From Bacteroidales bacterium (GTDB taxonomy: Bacteria > Bacteroidota > Bacteroidia > Bacteroidales > UBA932): a stretch of DNA of 33,714 nucleotides. Where the stretch lies: the NCBI GenBank assembly GCA_024401865.1, contig JAKSKI010000014.1, forward strand, positions 1-33,714, written 5' to 3'. Below are positions 1 to 7,032 of the stretch, piece after piece. Made by a program: the position numbers and the translations under genes. How positions within the stretch are numbered: the stretch's first letter is position 1; every line of letters begins with the position of its first letter. The notes beneath the pieces were generated by a model. The model did no database searches, had not been told where the DNA came from, and worked only from the letters and a program-made list of their open reading frames with translations.

Positions 1-60
1 CCCACAGAAGGGCTTGTATGGTCTTCGATTTGTGACAGCGAATTGCTACTAATGATTTTC

Positions 61-96
61 AAAAACACCTCCTAATCAAGCGATTAAGAGGTGTTT
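61..96 (-). terminator. Rho-independent terminator of tRNA-Glu
   Basis: Read on the minus strand, AAACACCTC and GAGGTGTTT form a 9-bp outer stem. An inner TTAATC/GATTAG helix around a GCTT loop extends it, and a T-run (TTTTTG) follows. It starts 4 nt after the tRNA 3' end, so it ends that transcript. Positions 1-60 hold nothing I can assign. Confidence 0.85.
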
Positions 97-100
97 GTCG

Positions 101-172
101 TACTGGGTACGGGAATCGAACCCATATTGCAAGATTGAGAATCTTGAGTACTAACCGTTATACGAACCCAGC
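101..172 (-). tRNA. tRNA-Glu (anticodon CTC)
   Basis: The minus strand folds as a 72-nt tRNA. The acceptor stem is GCTGGGT/ACCCAGT (first pair G-U) with discriminator A. The anticodon stem CAAGA/TCTTG encloses loop TTCTCAA, giving anticodon CTC, which reads GAG (Glu). The T-loop has the usual GGTTCGATTCC pattern. CCA is not encoded and would be added after transcription. The gene has its own promoter and a terminator hairpin, so it is probably monocistronic. Confidence 0.93.
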
Positions 173-188
173 ATAGCGATTGGGAATG

Positions 189-219
189 CAAAGATAGATA
201 TAATTTTGGTTCCTGCAAA
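189..219 (-). promoter_or_regulatory. Promoter of tRNA-Glu (-33 TTTG, -7 TATCTTTG)
   Basis: The minus strand carries TTTG (219-216), a 19-nt spacer and TATCTTTG (196-189). This is the full Bacteroidota housekeeping promoter. It lies 16 nt before the tRNA 5' end. The 15 nt starting at the -7 box match those upstream of tRNA-Phe exactly. Confidence 0.8.
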
Positions 220-243
220 TATTTTGATGACGGCGGGTGCCAA

Positions 244-612
244 TTATTTGAGAAAACAGAAGAATACTGCTGCTATTATGCATCCGAATGCGGCCAGATG
301 ATTCCACTGGATGGGCTGGCTTTTGAACACTAAGGCGCAGATCAGGGTGAATACGGTAAGCGAGATGCATTCCTGTATTATTTTGAGTTGCATCAGGCTG
401 AAGGGGCCTCCGTTGATGTCGGAGCCTATCCTGTTGGCCGGCACCATGGCGGAATATTCAAAGAAGGCGACACCCCACGAGGTGAGTATTATGAGGATGA
501 GCGGCCACCCGTCATTGATGTGGAGTTCGGAGAGCTTGAGCTGTCCGTACCAGGCAACAGTCATGAATACATTGGAGACAATCAGGAGCAGAATAGTCCA
601 GAGACCTTGCAT
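244..612 (-). CDS. DUF486 / small DMT-like membrane protein
   Basis: A 122-residue protein, almost entirely hydrophobic, with four predicted membrane helices (about residues 4-22, 35-55, 75-95 and 103-121). The pattern FFEYSAMVPANRIG followed by SLMQLKIIQE is typical of the DUF486 family (COG3169), a compact relative of drug/metabolite transporters. Family substrates are unknown. On the minus strand, TATATTCG at about 28 nt before the ATG could be a weak -7 box, one base from consensus. It is transcribed divergently from the phosphohexose mutase and has no operon partner. The family call is good; function is unknown. Confidence 0.85.
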   Translation of the reverse strand: MQGLWTILLLIVSNVFMTVAWYGQLKLSELHINDGWPLILIILTSWGVAFFEYSAMVPANRIGSDINGGPFSLMQLKIIQECISLTVFTLICALVFKSQPIQWNHLAAFGCIIAAVFFCFLK

Positions 613-652
613 AGTATAGTGTTTTAGCGACGCGAATATAGTTAATTTTTGC

Positions 653-660
653 TATTTTTG
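653..660 (+). promoter_or_regulatory. -7 promoter box of glmM
   Basis: TATTTTTG fits TAnnTTTG and ends 8 nt before the ATG at 669. No clear -33 TTTG is present. The predicted 5' leader is only a few nucleotides long. Confidence 0.6.
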
Positions 661-668
661 TATCTGCT

Positions 669-2087
669 ATGACACTTATCAAATCCATTTCCGGCATCAG
701 GGGCACAATAGGCGGCCCTCAGGGCGAAGGCCTTACTCCAATCGATATAGTCAAATTCACTTATGCATATTGCGCCTGTCTGAAGAGACGCAAGCCGGTT
801 CCATATTCGGAACGGTACAAAGTCGTCGTCGGAAGGGATGCCCGAGTCAGCGGCGAGATGGTCGAACAACTTGTCTGCGGCACATTGGTGTCCTGTGGCG
901 TCGATGTCGTGAAATGCGGACTTGCCAGCACTCCCACCACAGAAATGGCTGTAACATTCGCCGGGGCGGACGGTGGTATCATCATCACGGCCAGCCATAA
1001 TCCGGGGCAGTGGAATGCGCTCAAACTTCTCAACGAGAAGGGTGAATTCCTCACTGCGGCTGAAGGACGGGATATACTTGAGACAGCGTCTGAAGAGTCA
1101 TTCGATTTTTCTCCGGCAGACAGTCTGGGCAGCATCACGGAGCACGATTTCACCGATGAACACCTGGATGCCGTGCTCGCTCTCGAGGAGGTGGATGTGG
1201 AGGCTGTACGCAAGGCGGGATTCAAAGTCGTGCTGGATGCAATCAACTCTGTTGGCGGCATAATAATGCCCCGTCTGCTCGAAAGGCTGGGTGTCCGGTG
1301 CATAACGCTCAACGGTGAGCCGACCGGCAGGTTCGCCCATAATCCCGAGCCTCTTCCTGCCAATCTGAAGGAGCTCAGCGATACCGTCGTGCGTGAAGGT
1401 GCCGATCTGGGTATCAGCGTCGATCCCGACGTGGACCGCCTGGCCTTCATCTGCGAAGACGGCTCGCCCTTTGTTGAAGAATACACGCTTGTCGCTGTGG
1501 CCGATTATCTGCTCGACGAAGCGGTCAGGAAAGGCCGGGGATCTCTCAATACGGTCAGCAACCTCTCTTCATCCCGGGCGCTCCGGGATGTGACGGAAGC
1601 ACACGGAGGCAAATATTTCGCCGCCGCCGTCGGAGAGGTCAACGTAACTACCAAAATGCATGAAGTGGACGCGCTGATAGGAGGCGAAGGCAACGGAGGC
1701 GTAATCTTCCCTTCGATCCACTGCGGCCGGGATGCAATGGTAGGCGTCGCGCTGTTCCTGAGCAATCTCGCCCATAAGGGGATGAGCGCCTGCGCATACA
1801 AGGCCACGCTGCCCCAATATGCCATCGTCAAGAACCGTATTGACTTGAGCGACAATGCGTTGATAGACAAGATACTTGAAGGTATGAAGAAGCATTATGC
1901 TTCGGAGTCCCTCAATACGATAGACGGAGTGAAGATTGACTTCGAGTCACGCAAGCAATGGGTACACCTGCGTAAATCCAATACGGAGCCTATCATCCGC
2001 ATATATTCGGAAGCCGCCACCGAAGCCGAAGCCCAGGCTCTGGCAGAAGAGGTTATGGAACTGGCGCGCAACACAATCAAAGCCTGA
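669..2087 (+). CDS. glmM: Phosphoglucosamine mutase-type phosphohexose mutase
   Basis: A 472-residue alpha-D-phosphohexomutase with all four domains. The active-site phosphoserine loop is TASHNP (about residue 110), the Mg-binding loop is DPDVDR (about 255), the sugar-binding loop is GGEGNGG (about 340), and the C-terminal phosphate-binding loop is RKSNTEP (about 440). Family members interconvert 6-phospho and 1-phospho sugars. The GGEGNGG variant and overall form fit the GlmM-like branch of Bacteroidota and archaea, which makes glucosamine-1-phosphate for UDP-GlcNAc and so for peptidoglycan and LPS. A phosphomannomutase role cannot be excluded from sequence. The next gene starts 7 nt downstream, so the two are probably co-transcribed. 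Confidence 0.88.
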   Translation: MTLIKSISGIRGTIGGPQGEGLTPIDIVKFTYAYCACLKRRKPVPYSERYKVVVGRDARVSGEMVEQLVCGTLVSCGVDVVKCGLASTPTTEMAVTFAGADGGIIITASHNPGQWNALKLLNEKGEFLTAAEGRDILETASEESFDFSPADSLGSITEHDFTDEHLDAVLALEEVDVEAVRKAGFKVVLDAINSVGGIIMPRLLERLGVRCITLNGEPTGRFAHNPEPLPANLKELSDTVVREGADLGISVDPDVDRLAFICEDGSPFVEEYTLVAVADYLLDEAVRKGRGSLNTVSNLSSSRALRDVTEAHGGKYFAAAVGEVNVTTKMHEVDALIGGEGNGGVIFPSIHCGRDAMVGVALFLSNLAHKGMSACAYKATLPQYAIVKNRIDLSDNALIDKILEGMKKHYASESLNTIDGVKIDFESRKQWVHLRKSNTEPIIRIYSEAATEAEAQALAEEVMELARNTIKA

Positions 2088-2094
2088 AGAAGAT

Positions 2095-3135
2095 ATGTTC
2101 AGCTTCCGCACAACCCCCATACAGGATCAGTTGGATCATGCTCTTGAAGGGCACCTGGGCGTTTTTTGCACGCCCAACTGCTGGGATGCCGTAAGCGGCA
2201 GATATCTGTATGAGCAATTTGCAGCCAGAGGCAACAAGGTAACCGTGTTCGAACCGGACGGCGAGCATATACCGTTTGTGCCTGAAGAGCTGGAGAATCT
2301 GGATGCCGTTGTTGTCGAAATCCAGGATATCGGTTCGCGTTATTTTAACTATACCGTTGATGTGTTCAGGCTGATGTCGGCAATGTGCAATGTGCGGGAA
2401 GGGACTCTGCCTCTCTACATTGTCGATCATCTCAATCCGGCCGGCCGTGACGTGGAAGGGACGCTTCCTGCCGGAGAGACGGATGTCTGGACCCCGGGAG
2501 TGGCCCACAGACACGGGCTGACACTGGGAGAACTGGCCCATCTGTACCACACTGAGATAGGTGCCGGCTATCCCCTTCACATAATATCCGCCTATGCTTC
2601 CCGGACCAACAGGACGCTGATGCCCTGGGTGATTCCGCCCTCGGTCGACGTCCCCGGCATATTTACGCCTTATCTGTATTCTGGAGCCAGTCTCTGGAAG
2701 GACACGACCGTCACTCCCGGAATAGGCACGTCCAGACCATATGAGATGTTCGGGGCCCCTTTCATCAAGTCTTCTTTGGACAATGTGCCCTGTCCGGAAG
2801 GGATTCTGATGCGCTCCTGCAGCTTCGTGCCTGCCTACGGCCCGTATGAAGGGGAGAAATGTTTCGGTTTCCAGATAATACTGCAGCCTGACGCCCATTA
2901 TCATTCGATACTCCATACGGTCAGGATGATGAGATATTTTACCGAACGGTATTCGCAGTTCGAGATCAGCGAGACCCTGTACACGAGACTGGCTGATCCC
3001 GTGATGACAGAATACCTCAAGGGCCGCATCACGTTCGATATTGTCGAGGAACACGTCAAACTGGAGGAGCAGAAGTGGATACGCAAGGCCAAAAGATACC
3101 TTCTGTATGACGATCCCCCTTGCAGAATCAAATAA
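2095..3135 (+). CDS. Divergent DUF1343 / NamZ-like protein
   Basis: A 346-residue protein. The frame stays open further upstream inside glmM, but ATG 2095 follows GAAGAAG 7 nt after the glmM stop and is the natural start. DUF1343 hallmarks are VVEIQDIGSRYFNYT (about residues 80-95), DHLNPAGRDVEG (about 120), WVIPPS, and GIGTSRPYEMFGAPF (about 220). Characterised DUF1343 enzymes (NamZ) are exo-beta-N-acetylmuramidases acting on peptidoglycan fragments. This copy has no signal peptide, and the usual SPEHG motif with the segment after it is shortened and reads FEPDGEH. Cytoplasmic muropeptide or amino-sugar salvage next to glmM is possible, but activity is uncertain. Confidence 0.75.
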   Translation: MFSFRTTPIQDQLDHALEGHLGVFCTPNCWDAVSGRYLYEQFAARGNKVTVFEPDGEHIPFVPEELENLDAVVVEIQDIGSRYFNYTVDVFRLMSAMCNVREGTLPLYIVDHLNPAGRDVEGTLPAGETDVWTPGVAHRHGLTLGELAHLYHTEIGAGYPLHIISAYASRTNRTLMPWVIPPSVDVPGIFTPYLYSGASLWKDTTVTPGIGTSRPYEMFGAPFIKSSLDNVPCPEGILMRSCSFVPAYGPYEGEKCFGFQIILQPDAHYHSILHTVRMMRYFTERYSQFEISETLYTRLADPVMTEYLKGRITFDIVEEHVKLEEQKWIRKAKRYLLYDDPPCRIK

Positions 3136-3141
3136 ATTGGC

Positions 3142-3149
3142 TATCTTTG
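3142..3149 (+). promoter_or_regulatory. -7 promoter box of rpmE
   Basis: TATCTTTG followed by CA, the same form as in the tRNA promoters. A TTG at 3120-3122 gives a 19-nt spacer and may be a partial -33 box. The leader to ATG 3178 would be about 25 nt. Confidence 0.65.
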
Positions 3150-3177
3150 CACCGCTTTTTTAAACACTAGTGTAATT

Positions 3178-3429
3178 ATGAAACAAGGACTTCATCCCGA
3201 AACCTACCGTCTTGTAGCTTTCAAGGATATGTCAAACGATGACGTATTCATCACCCGTTCCTGCGCTACCACAAAGGAAACCATCGTTATCGAAGGTGTT
3301 GAATACCCTCTCGTGAAGGTTGAGATCTCCAACACATCTCACCCCTTCTACACCGGTAAGACCAAGATTGTCGATACCGCCGGTCGCGTTGATATGTTCT
3401 ACCAGAGATACAAGAGCAGAAAGAAATAA
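3178..3429 (+). CDS. rpmE: 50S ribosomal protein L31 type B
   Basis: An 83-residue protein with the bL31 signatures HPETYR near the N-terminus and SNTSHPFYTGK followed by GRVDMFYQRY near the C-terminus. Only one cysteine is present, so this is the zinc-free type B form. It sits on the large subunit at the inter-subunit bridge. It has its own promoter and a strong terminator and is probably monocistronic. Family identity is clear. Confidence 0.97.
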   Translation: MKQGLHPETYRLVAFKDMSNDDVFITRSCATTKETIVIEGVEYPLVKVEISNTSHPFYTGKTKIVDTAGRVDMFYQRYKSRKK

Positions 3430-3450
3430 TTCTTTCGACTCAAGGTTGAG

Positions 3451-3484
3451 CCCGCGTCTCCTGATTGGTGATGCGGGTTTTTTA
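3451..3484 (+). terminator. Rho-independent terminator of rpmE
   Basis: An 8-bp stem (CCCGCGTC/GATGCGGG with one G-T pair) around an 11-nt loop is followed by a run of T residues. It begins 21 nt after the rpmE stop. The T-run reaches the end of the convergent priA-like gene. Confidence 0.85.
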
Positions 3485-5053
3485 TTGTGGATCGACGTCG
3501 ATGTGGATATGGCCGCTGTAACGGTATTCGCTTTCGATGGAATTGACTGCAAGCGCGATCCGTTTTTTTGCGGTGGCGGCGGAAGGGCTGAGGGGCAGGC
3601 GGAATCTCAGGCGGAGTACACCCGGGGTTTGCATCGGCATTGCATCGGGCATCCGGGATTCAAGTATTGAGGCGAATTTGGCAAAGCGTCCCGGATTGTC
3701 ATCCCGAAGCACCACATCCGTCAGGCGGCAGAACGGCGGCAGTCCGAAAGTCTCACGTTCCGCCAGCAGGGAAGATGCGTCGGAGCGCTCCGCCAGCAGG
3801 GAATAGACGGGGTGCGCCGCCCTGGAAGTCTGGATTACGAGCTGTCTGTGATTGCAGGCAAGACGAGACAAAATGTGCAGGGCCTTCTCGTCCGAGCGGA
3901 AATCCTCCTTGTCAAACAGATAGTCTGCCTGAAGCAGGGCCGTGAGCGCATAGCCTGTCCCTGAATCCAGGGCTTCCTGCACTGTCAGGATATCGGTTCT
4001 TATTCCCGGAAACAGGGCATCGGCTTGAGATGCGAGATCGTCTTCTTTTTCCCATCCCCGTATCAGACATACAGGGCCCGGACTTGCTTTGATCCGGTTC
4101 AGGAGCTTGAAACTGAAGGCTCCCTTTACACCGCGCTTGGCGGACTCGGACTGAAGGTCAATCATATCGATCCGGCCTCCGGCGGTAGCGGAAGACTCCG
4201 GATGCCGTACAAATTTGCCGCAATCGAGGTTGTGCAAAGTTTCCAGAGAGGGGGAATCCGTACCCAAAATCACGTCGGCATTGTGGATGCGGGCCAGCAT
4301 TATTGCAGCGTCGCGCCCGTTATATCTGGGATTGGGTTCGGACTGCTTGTAGGAACTGTCCTGTTCTTCATCTACGATCACGAGTCCGAGGTCCGGGAAT
4401 GGCAGGAATATTGACGAACGGGTGCCTGCCACCGCAACGGCTTTGCCGGACCTGAGAATCTCGGCAGTACGACGCCTCTGGACCGGAGTCTGGGAAGAAT
4501 TGTGAATGAGAAGGTCATCCTTGAATTCGGCCTTTAGAGACTTCTTGAGAGCATTGCTTCCCGTCATTGTGGGCATAAGGATGAGGGCGCTTCTACCGTT
4601 GTCGATGGTGTGGTGCAACTCCCTGGCGTATACGGAGAATCTGTCCGGGCCGCCGATGACTGCAGGCTTCGAGCTGTTGCGGCTCCCGTTCCCCAGGGGC
4701 TCTGCCGGCAGGGGAGTTGGGTTCTTGCGGGAGAGAACCAGTTCGGATTTGATCTTCTGCTGAGGGTAAGCCGCCTTGTAAACCTCGCCCATGGTGCAGA
4801 GGTAATACTCTGACAGGAATCTCCATAACTCCAGTTCGCTGCAGCTGATGGAGGGGAGCCCCGTGGATACTTCTGAAATCTGCAGGATTTTCTCCCTGTC
4901 CATACCGGCCGATGGAGAAGAATCCATCACCACTCCGACATATTCCCTGTGGGCGAATGTCACCTTGACCCTTGTGCCCCGCAGCAACGGTTCCTCGTGG
5001 CTGTATGTGGGCATCCAGTTAAGTTTGAGCGGCAGAAGTATCTCGTAGAACAT
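3482..5053 (-). CDS. priA: Reduced PriA (primosomal protein N'), helicase motifs lost
   Basis: A 523-residue protein; helicase-active PriA is usually 700-800. The N-terminal 3'-DNA-end binding domain (1-100) and the PriA-specific C-terminus ending in HIHIDVDPQ are intact, so this is not a truncation. PriA landmarks remain: GTRSSIFLPFPDLGLVIVDEE (about 210-230), SSYKQSEPNPRYNGRD, SPSLETLHN, and FGLPPF (436-441). The Walker A P-loop is gone (region 132-145), DEEH reads DEEQ (228-231), SATPS reads TDSPS (265-269), the cysteine zinc module is deleted (about 325-335), and motif VI GRAGR reads ACNHR (399-403). It probably keeps replication-restart scaffolding but cannot hydrolyse ATP. Its -7 box lies 4 nt upstream of the ATG. 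Confidence 0.82.
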   Translation of the reverse strand: MFYEILLPLKLNWMPTYSHEEPLLRGTRVKVTFAHREYVGVVMDSSPSAGMDREKILQISEVSTGLPSISCSELELWRFLSEYYLCTMGEVYKAAYPQQKIKSELVLSRKNPTPLPAEPLGNGSRNSSKPAVIGGPDRFSVYARELHHTIDNGRSALILMPTMTGSNALKKSLKAEFKDDLLIHNSSQTPVQRRRTAEILRSGKAVAVAGTRSSIFLPFPDLGLVIVDEEQDSSYKQSEPNPRYNGRDAAIMLARIHNADVILGTDSPSLETLHNLDCGKFVRHPESSATAGGRIDMIDLQSESAKRGVKGAFSFKLLNRIKASPGPVCLIRGWEKEDDLASQADALFPGIRTDILTVQEALDSGTGYALTALLQADYLFDKEDFRSDEKALHILSRLACNHRQLVIQTSRAAHPVYSLLAERSDASSLLAERETFGLPPFCRLTDVVLRDDNPGRFAKFASILESRMPDAMPMQTPGVLRLRFRLPLSPSAATAKKRIALAVNSIESEYRYSGHIHIDVDPQ

Positions 5054-5057
5054 ATTG

Positions 5058-5065
5058 CAAACTTA
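5058..5065 (-). promoter_or_regulatory. -7 promoter box of the priA-like gene
   Basis: On the minus strand, TAAGTTTG is followed by CAAT and then the ATG. With the usual Bacteroidota spacing, the transcript would start at or within a base or two of the start codon, giving a leaderless mRNA. Confidence 0.6.
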
Positions 5066-5094
5066 ATTAAAAGTCAATAAAGTCTCAAATTATT

Positions 5095-5124
5095 TTTGGA
5101 CTTGCGAAATTTTGTATATCTTTG
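5095..5124 (+). promoter_or_regulatory. Promoter of tRNA-Phe (-33 TTTG, -7 TATCTTTG)
   Basis: TTTG at 5095-5098, an 18-nt spacer and TATCTTTG at 5117-5124, 18 nt before the tRNA 5' end. It shares TATCTTTGCATTCCC with the tRNA-Glu promoter. Confidence 0.8.
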
Positions 5125-5142
5125 CATTCCCGTTTGGGAAAC

Positions 5143-5215
5143 GGTGCTGTAGCTCAGGTGGTAGAGCAATGGACTGAAAATCCATGTGTCGCCGGTTCAA
5201 CTCCTGCCAGCACCA
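5143..5215 (+). tRNA. tRNA-Phe (anticodon GAA)
   Basis: A 73-nt cloverleaf. The acceptor stem GGTGCTG/CAGCACC is fully paired, with discriminator A. The anticodon stem ATGGA/TCCAT holds loop CTGAAAA, giving anticodon GAA, which reads UUC/UUU. The D-arm (GCTCAGGTGGTAGAGC) and T-arm are standard. CCA is not encoded. It has its own promoter and a terminator directly downstream. Confidence 0.96.
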
Positions 5216-5220
5216 CATTA

Positions 5221-5255
5221 TCGGCCTCAAAGTTATGCTTGAGGCCGATTTTTTT
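5221..5255 (+). terminator. Rho-independent terminator of tRNA-Phe
   Basis: A perfect 10-bp stem TCGGCCTCAA/TTGAGGCCGA with an 8-nt loop, then seven T residues. The second arm sequence recurs at 5269-5278. Confidence 0.92.
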
Positions 5256-5257
5256 GT

Positions 5258-5265
5258 TATATTTG
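5258..5265 (+). promoter_or_regulatory. -7 promoter box of the acyltransferase/CobW operon
   Basis: TATATTTG directly after the tRNA-Phe terminator T-run. Initiation would fall near 5269-5272, so the transcript would begin at or within the third copy of TTGAGGCCGA. Confidence 0.65.
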
Positions 5266-5268
5266 CGT

Positions 5269-5278
5269 TTGAGGCCGA
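5269..5278 (+). repeat. Third copy of the tRNA-Phe terminator arm
   Basis: TTGAGGCCGA (plus a following T) here repeats the right arm of the tRNA-Phe terminator (5239-5248) and is complementary to the left arm (5221-5230). It lies at the predicted start of the acyltransferase mRNA. Confidence 0.7.
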
Positions 5279-5303
5279 TATGCCCGGCTGTTGTCGTACT
5301 CAT

Positions 5304-5858
5304 ATGAAAAGCAAAACTGCTGCCGCCATTCTCAAGGCGATGGGATGGACCCTTGTGGGAGATGTAGTGAAAGAGAAGAACTGCGTGTTCCTGGAGGCGC
5401 CTCATACAAGTATCCTGGACTTTTTTATCGGATATCTTTATTACCGGGCAGTCGGCGGACATCTCAGGATAATGATCAAGAAAGAGGCGTTCTTCTTCCC
5501 TGTAGGCAATCTGCTCCGCTCACTCGGAGCCGTGCCCATAGACAGGTCGCACCCGCAGAAGACCATAGTCGCCATCGTCCACGCCATGAACGACAGCGAT
5601 GAACCCTTCCATCTGGCCATGTGCCCCGAAGGTACACGCAAGCCGGTCAGGAAGTGGAAGACGGGCTACCACACGATAGCCACGGCGTCCGGTGCGCCCG
5701 TATACGTGACCTTTGTGGATTGGGGACACAAAAGGGTGGGTATACACGGTGTGTTTGAAATCACTTCCGATGCCCGCTCCGACACCGACAGACTTCAGCA
5801 GGTCTACGAAAGCCTCGACCTGATTCCCCTTCATCCCGAAAATTATCTGACACATTGA
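5304..5858 (+). CDS. PlsC-like lysophospholipid acyltransferase
   Basis: A 184-residue protein counted from ATG 5304; an in-frame ATG at 5280 would add eight residues. Glycerolipid acyltransferase motifs are in order: HTSILD (HX4D catalytic pair, residues 34-39), GAVPIDR (75-81) and CPEGTR (107-112). Such enzymes transfer a fatty acyl group to lysophosphatidic acid or related lyso- or amino-lipids at the inner membrane. There is little hydrophobic sequence beyond the catalytic core, so it is probably membrane-peripheral. Substrate is not predictable. It is followed after 1 nt by the CobW-family gene and is co-transcribed with it. Confidence 0.85.
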   Translation: MKSKTAAAILKAMGWTLVGDVVKEKNCVFLEAPHTSILDFFIGYLYYRAVGGHLRIMIKKEAFFFPVGNLLRSLGAVPIDRSHPQKTIVAIVHAMNDSDEPFHLAMCPEGTRKPVRKWKTGYHTIATASGAPVYVTFVDWGHKRVGIHGVFEITSDARSDTDRLQQVYESLDLIPLHPENYLTH

Positions 5859-5859
5859 T

Positions 5860-7032
5860 ATGAAACAAGTACCGGTGCTGCTCCTTACCGGATATCTCGG
5901 AAGCGGCAAGACGACTCTCGTCAACAGAATACTCACCAACCGCAAAGGCATCAGATTCGCCGTCATCGTCAATGACATAGGCGAGGTGAACATAGATGCT
6001 TCGCTGATTTCGCGCGAAGGTATTGTCAGCGCCAAGGATGACAGCCTTGTAGCCCTGCAGAACGGATGCATCTGCTGCACCCTGAAAATGGACCTCGTCG
6101 ATCAACTCACCGGCATTGTGTCCTCGGGCAGGTTCGACTATATCGTCATCGAGGCCAGCGGTATATGCGAGCCCGAACCCATTGCACGCACGATATGCTC
6201 GATTCCGTATATGGGTCCCGAATACATTGCCGATGGAATGCCCTTTCTGGACAGTATCGTGACCGTAGTGGACGCTCTCCGCATGCGGGATGAGTTCTCC
6301 TGTGCCAAGGATCTCCTCAGAGGCAATCTGGAAGAGGAGGATATCGAGAATCTTGTCATACAGCAGGTGGAGTTCTGCAATATCGTCCTTCTCAACAAAG
6401 CCTCGGCCGTCTCGGCGGAAGAATTGGGCAAAGTGCGCGAAATCATCCGGGCGTTGCAGCCCAAAGCCCGGATCATCGAATGTGATTACGGCGATGTGGA
6501 CTTCGACAGCATTCTGGACACTCGGCTGTTCAACTATGACTCGGTGTCCGGCTCGGCGGCCTGGATCAGTGCCGTGGAGGGCGGGGCCGAAACCGATGAC
6601 GATGATGATGACGGGGAGCATGAAGACCATCACCATCATCACCATCACGATGAAGGGGAGGTTGAGGAGTATGGAATCGGTACATACGTGTACTTCAGCA
6701 GAAGGCCGTTCGACGTCAACAAATTCGACAATTTCGTGGCCCGTCACTGGCCTTCCGGCATAATCCGGGCGAAGGGAATATGTTATTTCGAATCCGAGCC
6801 GGATCTGTGTTACCTGTTCGAGCAGGCGGGAAGCCAGACCGGAATGAAGAGCATAGGACAATGGTATGCCACAATGCCCGAAAGCGAATTGCAGGAACAG
6901 CTTGAGAACGACCCCGTGCTTCGCCGTGACTGGGATCCGGAATATGGCGACAGAATGCAGAAACTAGTCTTTATCGGCCAGCATCTTGACAGGGACGCCA
7001 TCAGGGGCGCCCTGGACTTCTGTCTGGCATAG
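5860..7032 (+). CDS. CobW/COG0523-family metal-chaperone GTPase
   Basis: A 390-residue G3E GTPase. Walker A GYLGSGKTT is at residues 11-19, the metal-binding GCICCT (CxCC) at 69-74, and EASGICEPEP follows at about 100. An acidic and histidine-rich linker (about 246-269, with seven consecutive His) precedes a CobW C-terminal domain. Family members deliver Zn or Co to target enzymes using GTP hydrolysis. The guanine-specificity motif normally NKxD reads NKAS. No zinc-uptake genes or Zur site are visible nearby, so the metal is a guess (Zn most likely). The last 69 nt overlap the end of the convergent arginase-fold gene. Confidence 0.88.
   Translation: MKQVPVLLLTGYLGSGKTTLVNRILTNRKGIRFAVIVNDIGEVNIDASLISREGIVSAKDDSLVALQNGCICCTLKMDLVDQLTGIVSSGRFDYIVIEASGICEPEPIARTICSIPYMGPEYIADGMPFLDSIVTVVDALRMRDEFSCAKDLLRGNLEEEDIENLVIQQVEFCNIVLLNKASAVSAEELGKVREIIRALQPKARIIECDYGDVDFDSILDTRLFNYDSVSGSAAWISAVEGGAETDDDDDDGEHEDHHHHHHHDEGEVEEYGIGTYVYFSRRPFDVNKFDNFVARHWPSGIIRAKGICYFESEPDLCYLFEQAGSQTGMKSIGQWYATMPESELQEQLENDPVLRRDWDPEYGDRMQKLVFIGQHLDRDAIRGALDFCLA

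Noticed and set aside
1936..2094. N-terminal extension of the DUF1343 protein into glmM
   Set aside because: The extended part overlaps glmM coding in another frame and has no family similarity. ATG 2095 has a purine-rich site before it.
6631..6651. His7 run as an artificial affinity tag
   Set aside because: It is in an internal acidic linker where CobW-family proteins naturally carry metal-binding His stretches.
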